Positions 51,321 through 58,546 of a DNA stretch of 64,000 bases are shown piece by piece; within the stretch, counting starts at the first letter, position 1; each line of letters opens with the position of its first letter. Below the pieces are notes generated by a model. It saw only the letters and a list, made by a program, of their open reading frames with translations, was not told the origin of the DNA and did not search any database. The stretch is from positions 3,528 to 67,527 of the forward strand of contig CAJTPK010000010.1 of assembly GCA_910578075.1 (NCBI GenBank), written 5' to 3'. The stretch is from an uncultured Muribaculaceae bacterium. GTDB lineage: Bacteria > Bacteroidota > Bacteroidia > Bacteroidales > Muribaculaceae. A program made the translations under genes and the position numbers.

Positions 51321-51857
51321 ATGACTGTATTTTTAATCATATTGAGCTGCGTGTTATGGATCGCGGCATTATGGACATTGCGCGGAAGGCAGATATTGTC
51401 GCCGGCATTGTCGTATGCCGGTCTGCTGGTTCTTAGCTTCGCAAGAAGCAACGGTTATCAGCTGCTCCCGATAAACGCTACCATTCTCACGTCCTGGTTC
51501 TGCATGACGTTGGTGGTTATGTTTATTGTGCTGCTTCAGCCGGAGCCGGTGCGCCGTCAAACGCGTGGCACATCATACATGACCGTCGGAGCGCTCACCG
51601 GGCTTGCGGTAGGTCTGCTGGGATTCACCTTCACTTCACGCCTCTCCCTGCTTTACGCCGTGATGGTGCTTGGTGTGATTGTCGGGATATACTGCGGGTT
51701 TCTGCTTTACACAAAAACTCCGGATGGCGAACCTGTCCGTCCCGGTTCCGGCAATTTCTTCCATTACCTGCTCGCCAAGGGATTTCCTGCGGCAATCACT
51801 GTAATGCAACCGGGTGTGGCTCTTGTGCTCACCATAGCAATCAATAATTTCAAATGA
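51321..51857 (+). CDS. Integral membrane protein of unknown function
   Basis: 178 aa with about five or six hydrophobic helices (MTVFLIILSCVLWIAALWTL; LTSWFCMTLVVMFIVLL; LLYAVMVLGVIVGIYCGFLL; GVALVLTIAI). No family is recognised. Its stop overlaps the start of the DUF4919 gene by 4 bases, so the two are probably made together. The 128-base gap upstream has no clear TAnnTTTG box; TAATATTG near 51307 is a weak match. Confidence 0.75.
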   Translation: MTVFLIILSCVLWIAALWTLRGRQILSPALSYAGLLVLSFARSNGYQLLPINATILTSWFCMTLVVMFIVLLQPEPVRRQTRGTSYMTVGALTGLAVGLLGFTFTSRLSLLYAVMVLGVIVGIYCGFLLYTKTPDGEPVRPGSGNFFHYLLAKGFPAAITVMQPGVALVLTIAINNFK

Positions 51858-52684
51858 TGACTCTTACTCTGAAAAAAATATGTCTCTCTTCTGCTGCCGC
51901 TCTTATTATGGTCGGGGCTTTTGCCAATGCAAATGCTCAGAACAAGCGGAAGATAACGGTGGAGAAACCGGATCTGGAGGAGATCCGCACTTCCACGCTG
52001 ACACCGTCAAGCCCTTATTATTTCCCAAAACTGATGAAGAAATATGAGAGCAACGACACGACAATGACCAACGATGAATACCGTCATTTCTACCTGGGAT
52101 ATATGTTTCAGGAGGATTTCGACCCTTATCGGGTATCGCCATATGCCAATGTGACCGATGACCTGAGGATGAAAGCAACCCATACCAAGGAGGAGATCGA
52201 CACCATCCGCAAATATGCCCAGCTTGCTTTGGCTGACAATCCTTTCGACCTGAGGCAAATGTCGTTTCTTGTGCATGTGCTTAAGGAGAAACGCAAAGAC
52301 ATGAGCGCCAAGATATGGGAATACAGGCTGGAGCATCTGTTGGGTGCAATCAAGAGTACAGGCACCGGTGAAAGCCAGGACAAGGCCTGGTATGTCATAT
52401 ATCCAATGCATGAATATGATATGGTGCAGCTTCTCGGATATGAGGCTACGGATGCGAAATTCATTGAACCAGGCTATGACTACCTGTCCGTGATTCCGGA
52501 TGAGAGCAACAAGACGAAAAGGGATAAGTCTGCAGAGGGATTCTATTTCAATATCATAGTGCCTCAGCAGCAATATGTGCTTAAACATCCTGAGATTGAA
52601 GAGGAGGAAGAGACGGCTCCGTCAACAGAGCAACCCGCCGTTCCCGACTATTATCCGGATCCGGATGAGATACCGGCGCAGTGA
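51854..52684 (+). CDS. DUF4919 family secreted protein
   Basis: 276 aa. The signal peptide ends near NANAQ (~29). The core PSSPYYFPKLMKKYESNDTTMTNDEYRHFYLGYMFQEDFDPY (~52-95) is typical of DUF4919 proteins in Bacteroidales. The C-terminal ~40 residues are acidic and Pro-rich (EEEEETAPSTEQPAVPDYYPDPDEIP), probably disordered. The function is unknown. The stop codon is followed at once by TTAGGA repeats. Confidence 0.82.
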   Translation: MMTLTLKKICLSSAAALIMVGAFANANAQNKRKITVEKPDLEEIRTSTLTPSSPYYFPKLMKKYESNDTTMTNDEYRHFYLGYMFQEDFDPYRVSPYANVTDDLRMKATHTKEEIDTIRKYAQLALADNPFDLRQMSFLVHVLKEKRKDMSAKIWEYRLEHLLGAIKSTGTGESQDKAWYVIYPMHEYDMVQLLGYEATDAKFIEPGYDYLSVIPDESNKTKRDKSAEGFYFNIIVPQQQYVLKHPEIEEEEETAPSTEQPAVPDYYPDPDEIPAQ

Positions 52685-52685
52685 G

Positions 52686-52724
52686 TTAGGAATTAGGAAT
52701 TAGGAGTTAGGAGTTAGGGGTTAG
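52686..52724. repeat. TTAGGA(A/G) heptamer tandem repeat
   Basis: Two TTAGGAA, two TTAGGAG, one TTAGGGG and a partial unit follow the DUF4919 stop codon by one base. The unit and its position match the array after serS (5193-5233). Confidence 0.88.
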
Positions 52725-52739
52725 TTTTTTAGTAATGAC

Positions 52740-52747
52740 TAAATTTG
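52740..52747 (+). promoter_or_regulatory. -7 box of the SlyD-like gene
   Basis: TAAATTTG matches TAnnTTTG and ends 10 bases before the ATG, predicting a very short leader. No good -33 is seen because that position lies next to the heptamer array. Confidence 0.4.
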
Positions 52748-52757
52748 AATTTATATA

Positions 52758-53324
52758 ATGGAAAAAGAAGTTAAGGTAGGGCCTGGAATGTTTGTAAAAT
52801 ATTCCTATAGGCTCACAGATGCAAATTCAGGCAAAGAGTTGTTCGCAACACCCGAAGGGGAGCCTGATGAGATGGTATATGGTGTTTCGCAGGAGGTAGT
52901 GCCCGGTCTTATTGCCGCGCTCAAAGATCTCGGCAAGGGCGATAAGTTTGATGTCACACTCCCGCCGGAGGCTGCTTTCGGCCAGCGTCACGCAGAAAAC
53001 GTCATCGAACTCGACAAGGAGATATTCATGCGCGATGGCAAGATCGCCGAGGAAGTGAAAGCCGGTGCCGAGCTGCCGATGATGACAGCAGAAGGTTACC
53101 GTGTTCTTGGCAAGGTGCTGGAAGTTGGAGACAAAGTGAAAATGGATTTCAACCATCCGTTCGCAGGTCTCACTGTAACCTTCGCCGGAGAGGTGGAGGA
53201 GGTGCGTGAGGCAACTCCCGAGGAGCTGCACCCCACACAGGGTGGATGCTGCGGATGCGGCGACCATGGCTGCGGCGATGGCTCATGCGGAGATCACAGC
53301 TGCGGAGACGGCTGCTGCCACTGA
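52758..53324 (+). CDS. FKBP-type peptidyl-prolyl isomerase, SlyD-like, Cys/His-rich tail
   Basis: 188 aa. The FKBP part (~5-75) and inserted IF domain have KYSYRLTDANSGKELF, YGVSQEVVPGLIAALKDLGKGDKFDV, PPEAAFGQRHAENV and MDFNHPFAGLTVTFAGEV, as in SlyD. The tail (from ~160) contains ten Cys and several His in short CGCGDHGC-like units, a metal-binding element like the SlyD tail that binds nickel or zinc. It is a chaperone/foldase, perhaps for metalloprotein maturation. It has its own terminator. Confidence 0.92.
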   Translation: MEKEVKVGPGMFVKYSYRLTDANSGKELFATPEGEPDEMVYGVSQEVVPGLIAALKDLGKGDKFDVTLPPEAAFGQRHAENVIELDKEIFMRDGKIAEEVKAGAELPMMTAEGYRVLGKVLEVGDKVKMDFNHPFAGLTVTFAGEVEEVREATPEELHPTQGGCCGCGDHGCGDGSCGDHSCGDGCCH

Positions 53325-53344
53325 TAATAACCGAATAACAACTG

Positions 53345-53390
53345 ACGGGACTATGTCTTGACACCGATTAAGACACAGTCCCGTCTTTTT
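53345..53390 (+). terminator. Terminator after the SlyD-like gene
   Basis: ACGGGACTATGTCTT and AAGACACAGTCCCGT pair over ~14 bp with a 10-base loop and are followed by CTTTTT. It lies 20 bases after the stop. Confidence 0.9.
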
Positions 53391-53412
53391 ATGCCTGTAT
53401 TTTCTAATTTTC

Positions 53413-53443
53413 TTTGCTTTTTCTGATTTTTTACGTATTTTTG
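53413..53443 (+). promoter_or_regulatory. Promoter of the DUF4254-GT9 operon
   Basis: A -33 TTTG (53413-53416), 19-base spacer and -7 TATTTTTG (53436-53443): full consensus, 22 bases ahead of the start codon. Confidence 0.78.
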
Positions 53444-53465
53444 GGGTAACAAATCTTTATGACCA

Positions 53466-54077
53466 ATGAAAAATAGCGCTATTATGGCCAATGAGGTGTT
53501 TGACCGCTCTGTGGCCGACTATCACAGGACAGACAACGTGGACGCTCCTTGCGTGAACCCATATGAAAAGGGCTCGCTTGAGGCCATATTCTATGATAAG
53601 AACTGGGTGGATGCCGTGCAGTGGCACCTTGAGGATATTATACGCGATCCGGAGATCGACCCGCGCGAGGCTCTTGAATTGAAACGCCGCATCGACCGCT
53701 CCAATCAGGTACGCACTGACATGGTGGAGGATATCGACACATGGTTTCGCGATCAATACAAGGATGTCGCCACTCTTCCTGAAGCCACCATCAACACCGA
53801 ATCACCTGCATGGGCACTCGACCGCCTGTCGATCCTGGCACTGAAGATCTGGCACATGCGTGAACAGGCTGAACGCACCGATGCTTCCGAAGAGCATATC
53901 GCAAAAAGCCGCGCCAAACTCACTGTGCTTCTCGAACAGCGTGAGGATCTGACCTCTGCGATCGACACACTACTTGAAGACATCGCCGCAGGCAGAAAAT
54001 ATATGAAGGTGTATCGCCAGATGAAGCTCTATAACGATCCGGCAACCAACCCTGTGCTTTATGCCAAGAAAAAATAA
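53466..54077 (+). CDS. DUF4254 domain-containing protein
   Basis: 203 aa, helical and cytoplasmic. NPYEKGSLEAIFYDKNWVDAVQWHLEDIIRDPEI (~36-69), IDRSNQVRTDMVEDID and LSILALKIWHMREQAER are typical of DUF4254. The gene is fused in an operon with a family 9 glycosyltransferase (17-bp overlap), an arrangement that suggests a role in LPS or other surface glycan assembly. The molecular role is unknown. An alternative start is Met 7 (53484). Confidence 0.85.
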   Translation: MKNSAIMANEVFDRSVADYHRTDNVDAPCVNPYEKGSLEAIFYDKNWVDAVQWHLEDIIRDPEIDPREALELKRRIDRSNQVRTDMVEDIDTWFRDQYKDVATLPEATINTESPAWALDRLSILALKIWHMREQAERTDASEEHIAKSRAKLTVLLEQREDLTSAIDTLLEDIAAGRKYMKVYRQMKLYNDPATNPVLYAKKK

Positions 54078-55116
54078 AAAGGGACGCGATATCCTCATCA
54101 GCAGATTCTCGGCTTTGGGAGACGTGGCTATGACGCTGCCGTCTGTCTACAACGCATGCTCGGCAAATCCCGATGACAGATTCTATTTCCTGACACGCAA
54201 CCATCCGGCGCAGGTATTCATCAACCGCCCGGAAAATCTCACGGTTGTAGGAATAGATCCTGCCAACTATAAGGGAGTGGCGGGTATGTGGCGACTTGCC
54301 GGGGCGTTACGCTCGCGCTTCGGCATAGACACGTTTGTGGATCTCCACGACGTGCTGCGCACAAAACTTCTGAGGATATTCCTGTCTCTACGCGGCGTGA
54401 AATGCCGCCATATAAACAAAGGCCGGTCGGAAAAGAAAAATCTGACTCGCCCAAACCATAAGGTGCTCATACAGCTGAAGCCGACACCGGAACGATACGA
54501 CGACACTTTCCGTAAGGCAGGAGTGAAACTCAACGACACTTTCCGTTCCGTATATGGCATAAAAAAGGGGAATCCGCTTGAATTCCGCGATATAACACCC
54601 CCCAAACAACCGGGCGAATACTGGCTTGCAATAGCACCGTTTGCCAAACATCAAGGCAAGATATACCCATTTGAGCAGATATCGAAAGTTGCGGAACACT
54701 TTGCCCGAAAACCCAAAACACGCATCTTCATCTTTGGTTTCGGATCCGAAGAGGAGAAACAGATAGCCGCTCTCTCCGACCGCTATCCGAATATCATAAA
54801 CATGGCATCGGCATCATTGGGAATCGGCGCGGAGCTTGCTCTGCTCAGTCATTGCGACGCGATGCTCTCCATGGATTCAGCCAACATGCATCTTGCATCG
54901 CTTGTCGGATTAAGGACAGTCAGCGTGTGGGGAGCCACACATCCCTACACCGGATTCTTAGGATGGCGACAGAATCCTGCGGACGCAGTGCAGCTCGACA
55001 TGACCTGCCGTCCATGCTCTGTATTCGGAAATAAGCCTTGCCTCCGCGGCGATTACCACTGCCTACAGGGCATAACACCCCAGATGATAATACAAAAATT
55101 AGAAAGCGGCACCTGA
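54061..55116 (+). CDS. Glycosyltransferase family 9 (heptosyltransferase-like)
   Basis: 351 aa. The N-terminal ISRFSALGDVAMTLPSVY (~13-30), a central IAPFAKHQGKIYPFEQ (~197) and the nucleotide-sugar site LLSHCDAMLSMDSANMHLASLVGLRTVSVWGATHP (~261-295) match GT9. It transfers a heptose or similar sugar from an ADP- or GDP-sugar onto the LPS core on the inner face of the inner membrane. The start overlaps the DUF4254 3' end by 17 bases. Confidence 0.93.
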   Translation: MPRKNKKGRDILISRFSALGDVAMTLPSVYNACSANPDDRFYFLTRNHPAQVFINRPENLTVVGIDPANYKGVAGMWRLAGALRSRFGIDTFVDLHDVLRTKLLRIFLSLRGVKCRHINKGRSEKKNLTRPNHKVLIQLKPTPERYDDTFRKAGVKLNDTFRSVYGIKKGNPLEFRDITPPKQPGEYWLAIAPFAKHQGKIYPFEQISKVAEHFARKPKTRIFIFGFGSEEEKQIAALSDRYPNIINMASASLGIGAELALLSHCDAMLSMDSANMHLASLVGLRTVSVWGATHPYTGFLGWRQNPADAVQLDMTCRPCSVFGNKPCLRGDYHCLQGITPQMIIQKLESGT

Positions 55117-55150
55117 GCGTAGCTTTCCTTAATTGATAACGTATAAACGC

Positions 55151-55192
55151 GAATGCGGCCGGTTTCTCAACCAGCCGCATTCTCGTGTTTTT
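55151..55192 (+). terminator. Terminator after the GT9 gene
   Basis: GAATGCGGC and GCCGCATTC form a perfect 9-bp stem with a partly pairing loop (GGTTTCTCAACC), followed by TCGTGTTTTTC. Confidence 0.85.
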
Positions 55193-55336
55193 CATAATAC
55201 TTTTTCGAACTAACCTAACATCATGAAACGATTTTCTTTATACCTATATAACATCCCCCATCCAAAAATGTTCATCACCCCTTAAAAAAATCCAACCTAT
55301 AGGTCGCGATTTTTAGACTTAGAACTTAAATTATTC

Positions 55337-55655
55337 AGAACGCTGAACTCCGTTTCACTTTTGAACGCGGAACTCACGCGGAACCATCCTGTCAAGATCC
55401 GGGCATATGAACCTTGGGGTTAATAACGCCTCCGGCTTTCTTAACGGCGCGGAACGCAGGCAGAACGATCCGGCAGATGTCAGTCAATTGAAAGCAGGGA
55501 CAAACTCAGATGCCTGTCGTTCCGCCTGCGTTCCGCGTCACAAATCAGGACTTCAGTTCTGATTTGTCCGCTCTGTTTATTCCGGATACTTTACCTAAAT
55601 ATCATAGTTCCGCGTGAGTTCCGCGTTCATAAAGTGAAACGAAGTTCTGCGTTCT
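55337..55655. repeat. Palindromic 'CGCGGAAC' element, copy D
   Basis: A 319-bp element, the longest copy. Arms of ~49 bp (AGAACGCTGAACTCCG... and ...CGAAGTTCTGCGTTCT) are inverted and nearly identical. The interior has GCGCGGAACGCAGGCAGAACGA-like pieces in both orientations and an ACAAATCAG/CTGATTTGT palindrome shared with copy B. The right border AATTATTAAGGTT runs into AAATTTACTGGACA, the TGTCCGGTAAA-type motif. The remaining bases of 55193-55705 hold no gene. Confidence 0.85.
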
Positions 55656-55705
55656 AATTATTAAGGTTCAAAATTTACTGGACAACAGTAAAAAAATTTG
55701 TATAA

Positions 55706-56305
55706 TCACTTGTCATCCGGCTTATAATTTGGATTAAGCTCCCACATCATCTCCTCAGGAATTTTGATCGGCATAAGCTTTCCATCCTCTTCATAACCCT
55801 TCAGAAGAACCGCCGTACGGCAAACTTCTCCATTTTTCATTTTCAGCAGATTGTCGAGTGTCCCCTCGGATGTGATATACTTCAGAAACGCCATCTTATC
55901 CTCTAATTCAAGGAATATCATAGCACAACCACCTTCTATATCATAACCGACTTCGACAATTTCTCCTTTCAGTATTGACTTCTCGAAAAGCTCTTGAAGT
56001 TTATCCTCCACCTGCCATCTGACCTCGACGAACTTACCGGGCTGCATTCCATAAGGAATAATCATCTCGATTACGACCTCCTGTCTATCCTGCCTATCCT
56101 GTCTATCCTGCCTATCCTGTCTATCCTGCCTATCCTGTCTATCCTGCCTATCCGGAAGATCGATAGTATCCAACGGGAGCCCGTCAGCTCTTTTAACAAC
56201 CTTCTGTGCCGCCGCCTCATTGGCACTCTTCCGGACTCCGGGAATCGCATATAACCCTATCGCCCCGACCAGACAAATAATAGCTATTAATTCAAACGTA
56301 CTCAT
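55706..56305 (-). CDS. Membrane-anchored protein with (Asp-Arg-Gln)8 array
   Basis: 199 aa, family not recognised. The N-terminal membrane segment (~5-22, ELIAIICLVGAIGLYAIPG) acts as signal anchor. Residues ~51-74 are eight perfect DRQ tripeptides, a charged linker. The C-terminal ~120 residues form a soluble domain with alternating strands and helices (VIEMIIPYGMQPGKFVEVRW; AMIFLELEDKMAFLKYI; ELNPNYKPDD). The array is encoded by eight 9-bp units, so copy number can change without a frameshift. The gene lies alone among repeat elements, with palindromic copy D just beyond its 3' end. Confidence 0.72.
   Translation of the reverse strand: MSTFELIAIICLVGAIGLYAIPGVRKSANEAAAQKVVKRADGLPLDTIDLPDRQDRQDRQDRQDRQDRQDRQDRQEVVIEMIIPYGMQPGKFVEVRWQVEDKLQELFEKSILKGEIVEVGYDIEGGCAMIFLELEDKMAFLKYITSEGTLDNLLKMKNGEVCRTAVLLKGYEEDGKLMPIKIPEEMMWELNPNYKPDDK
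56081..56152. repeat. Eight 9-bp tandem units encoding DRQ
   Basis: Units CTGTCTATC and CTGCCTATC alternate strictly, so the array is four copies of an 18-bp unit (72 bp). The alternation at one synonymous position shows that expansion went by the 18-bp unit. Confidence 0.95.
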
Positions 56306-56575
56306 AATTAACTCATTTAAACTTTTTTATTTTATGCCAAAGATAGACAAAAAAATATCATTCGGCAAACAAATGACATCAATTTTGTCCCGAAGACAAC
56401 AATTTTCAATAAAAACTCATTTTTAACATTTGATAAAAATATTTTTGGTGTCCGGTAAATATGCTCATCCATGGTAAATATTGAAATTTAGACTTTGAGA
56501 AGCATCATTTTATGGCAAGAATCACGTATATACGCCGAGGCTTGAAGCGAGAATTTCGCGATGAAATCCCGAAGG

Positions 56576-56660
56576 GATGGAACAATTGTAGCACCACATC
56601 GAGATGGATGAGGAACGAAATCCATCGAAGGTGTGGGGTTACAATTTTCCCTGCTCTTCG
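56576..56660. repeat. Hairpin element shared with the 16-kb inverted-repeat element
   Basis: The stretch from CCACATCGAGATGGAT (56594) to GTGTGGGGTT (56640) is a hairpin whose 47 bases match the reverse strand of 16166-16216 with one mismatch seen by eye. Outside it, GGAACAATTGTA on the left and TACAATTTTCC on the right are again inverted. The bases after it (GCTCTTCGAGCTT) also recur at 16 kb. The remaining bases of 56306-56735 hold a TGTCCGGTAAA motif (56449-56459) and a TTGACCATATAA segment (about 56710) similar to 613-624. No gene is seen. Confidence 0.7.
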
Positions 56661-56735
56661 AGCTTTCGCCGCTAAAACCTGATTATCCCTTCGCCTCTAC
56701 TTGATGCTTGACCATATAATGGGGCTTGTCAAAGT

Positions 56736-56762
56736 ATAAAAAGCCGCTCGTAAGCGGCCTAT
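56736..56762 (-). terminator. Terminator of the outer-membrane protein gene
   Basis: Read on the minus strand, GGCCGCTTACGAGCGGC is a 6-7-bp stem with a tight loop followed by TTTTTATAC. It lies about 50 bases beyond the stop codon; a second small hairpin CCCTAC/GTAGGG (56764-56781) precedes it. Confidence 0.75.
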
Positions 56763-56808
56763 TCCCTACAAGAAAGTAGGGCGTTGCATTTTCTGATTCA
56801 AAGTGTAA

Positions 56809-57417
56809 CTAAAAATGGGGGATTGTATATCCGAGGCATATATTCGGTAGGGGTACGACTCCATCTATGGGGGAACATTTAAAATCACCCATCAGAACCG
56901 ACAGTCCAATTTTCATGAAAAATCCGCTTCTACGTTGCAGCCGATAACCTATACTTATAGTTCCCATTATATTTGGGCGGAAAACTGACCTCTGATAGCT
57001 TTCGCAGGAATAACCATATGAACCATTTCCTCTACCCCCTATAGACGTGCACCAACCATGTGATTCGTCACGGTTTATCAGGTATGTTGTAAATCCAAGT
57101 CCGACCTCAAATTTACTTGCTCTTTTCCCAAATATTGCATTTATCTCAAATGGGATGCTCAGACCTTTGCTATCCACTTCTGTATAAGCCCCGATTCCAC
57201 GTGGTCCATCGTCGCATGAGAGGTTTATAAATCCAATTCCAGCCGAATACCCAACGATACCACCAGACTTAAATCGTGAATCAATTCCAACTCCAAAACC
57301 AGTAGATGGACCTAAAATTTGACCATAGAAATTGTACCCATGCTCTTTTTGTCCATATACTGAATTTGACGTTATAATAAACAATAGTATAACGATTGCC
57401 TTGATAATCCTATCCAT
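56809..57417 (-). CDS. Putative outer-membrane beta-barrel protein
   Basis: 202 aa from the ATG at 57417, which gives a signal peptide (MDRIIKAIVILLFIITSNSVYG). The mature part has alternating amphipathic strands (GGIVGYSAGIGFINLS; ASKFEVGLGFTTYLI; NIMGTISIGYRLQRRSGFFMKIGLSVLMG) ending ICLGYTIPHF with a terminal Phe, as in small outer-membrane barrels. No family is recognised. A longer reading starting further upstream would overlap prfB and lacks a signal peptide. It is 10 bases from the prfB stop. Confidence 0.72.
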   Translation of the reverse strand: MDRIIKAIVILLFIITSNSVYGQKEHGYNFYGQILGPSTGFGVGIDSRFKSGGIVGYSAGIGFINLSCDDGPRGIGAYTEVDSKGLSIPFEINAIFGKRASKFEVGLGFTTYLINRDESHGWCTSIGGRGNGSYGYSCESYQRSVFRPNIMGTISIGYRLQRRSGFFMKIGLSVLMGDFKCSPIDGVVPLPNICLGYTIPHF

Positions 57418-57427
57418 AATTTGATGG

Positions 57428-58546
57428 TCAGTCGGTGGTGGTGGCGGCGAATTCCATGAGGTAGGCTTTGATGAAGTCATCGATTTCACCATCCATGACA
57501 CCGTTGACGTCTGAGGTCTGGTAGTTGGTGCGGTGGTCTTTCACGCGACGGTCGTCGAAGACGTAGCTGCGGATCTGACTACCCCACTCGATCTTCTTCT
57601 TGCCTGCCTCTACCTTGGCCTGCTCTTCCATGCGATGCTGCAACTCTTTGTCATAAAGGATGGAGCGCAACTGTCGCAGGGCGTTCTCCTTGTTCTTCGG
57701 CTGGTCGCGGGTCTCGGTGTTCTCAATCAAGATCTCCTCTTCCTCGCCTGTATATGGATCCTTATACTGATAACGCAGACGCACTCCTGACTCCACCTTG
57801 TTGACGTTCTGTCCGCCGGCACCTCCTGAGCGGAAGGTATCCCATGATATGCGGGCTGTCTCAACGTTCACCTCGATTGTATCGTCTACAAGCGGAGTGA
57901 CAAACACAGAGGCGAAAGAGGTCATGCGCTTTCCTTGGGCATTATACGGGCTTACGCGCACCAGACGGTGAACACCGTTCTCACTCTTGAGGAAGCCATA
58001 GGCATAATCACCCTCGATGTTGATGGTTACAGACTTGATACCCGCCTCATCGCCATCGAGAAGCTGCGCGATAGATGTCTTGTAGCCATGACGCTCTGCA
58101 TAGCGGAGATAAAGGCGCATAAGCATCGATGCCCAGTCCTGGCTTTCGGTGCCACCGGCTCCGGAATTGATCTTCAGGACGACACCGAGCTTATCCTCCT
58201 CGCGGCGGAGCATATTGCGCAACTCGAGTTTCTCGATATCCTTTATCACAGCCTGATATTGCTCATCAATCTCCTCTTCGGTAACCAATCCCTCTTTTAT
58301 GAAATCGAAAGCGAGACGCAACTCTTCCGTCTGCTTCTCAAGGGCGGTATAGGAATCGATCCAGAAATGCAGTTCCTTGATCTTGCGCATCTGTGCCTCA
58401 GCCTTGTCGCGGTCATCCCAGAAGTCGGCTACATGAGTACGCAATTCCTCCTCCTCGACCTCAATTTTCTTGGTGTCGATATCAAGATAGCGTTTGAGAG
58501 CGGATGTACGCTCCTCTATTTCCTTAAGTTGTTCGAGTGTTATCAT
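57428..58546 (-). CDS. prfB: Peptide chain release factor 2
   Basis: 372 aa. The GGQ motif that triggers peptide release is in SGGAGGQNVNKVESGVRL (~246). The stop-codon reading tripeptide appears as SPY (VSPYNAQGKRM) in place of the SPF of enterobacterial RF2. RF2 reads UAA and UGA. At the usual frameshift site the codons are CTT GAT in frame (RYLDID), so no programmed frameshift is present and autoregulation of that type is absent. The start shares one base with the stop of the upstream acyl-CoA synthetase gene. Confidence 0.96.
   Translation of the reverse strand: MITLEQLKEIEERTSALKRYLDIDTKKIEVEEEELRTHVADFWDDRDKAEAQMRKIKELHFWIDSYTALEKQTEELRLAFDFIKEGLVTEEEIDEQYQAVIKDIEKLELRNMLRREEDKLGVVLKINSGAGGTESQDWASMLMRLYLRYAERHGYKTSIAQLLDGDEAGIKSVTINIEGDYAYGFLKSENGVHRLVRVSPYNAQGKRMTSFASVFVTPLVDDTIEVNVETARISWDTFRSGGAGGQNVNKVESGVRLRYQYKDPYTGEEEEILIENTETRDQPKNKENALRQLRSILYDKELQHRMEEQAKVEAGKKKIEWGSQIRSYVFDDRRVKDHRTNYQTSDVNGVMDGEIDDFIKAYLMEFAATTTD

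Noticed and set aside
56081..56152. Tandem array considered as a CRISPR or satellite
   Set aside because: The units are 9/18 bp with no spacers, and lie in frame inside a coding sequence.
57418..57501. N-terminal extension of the outer-membrane barrel gene
   Set aside because: The extension is Pro/Ser-rich, overlaps prfB and would hide the signal peptide that begins at 57417.
58400..58546. Programmed frameshift in prfB
   Set aside because: The codons at the usual site are CTT GAT in frame; the reading frame is continuous from ATG to stop.
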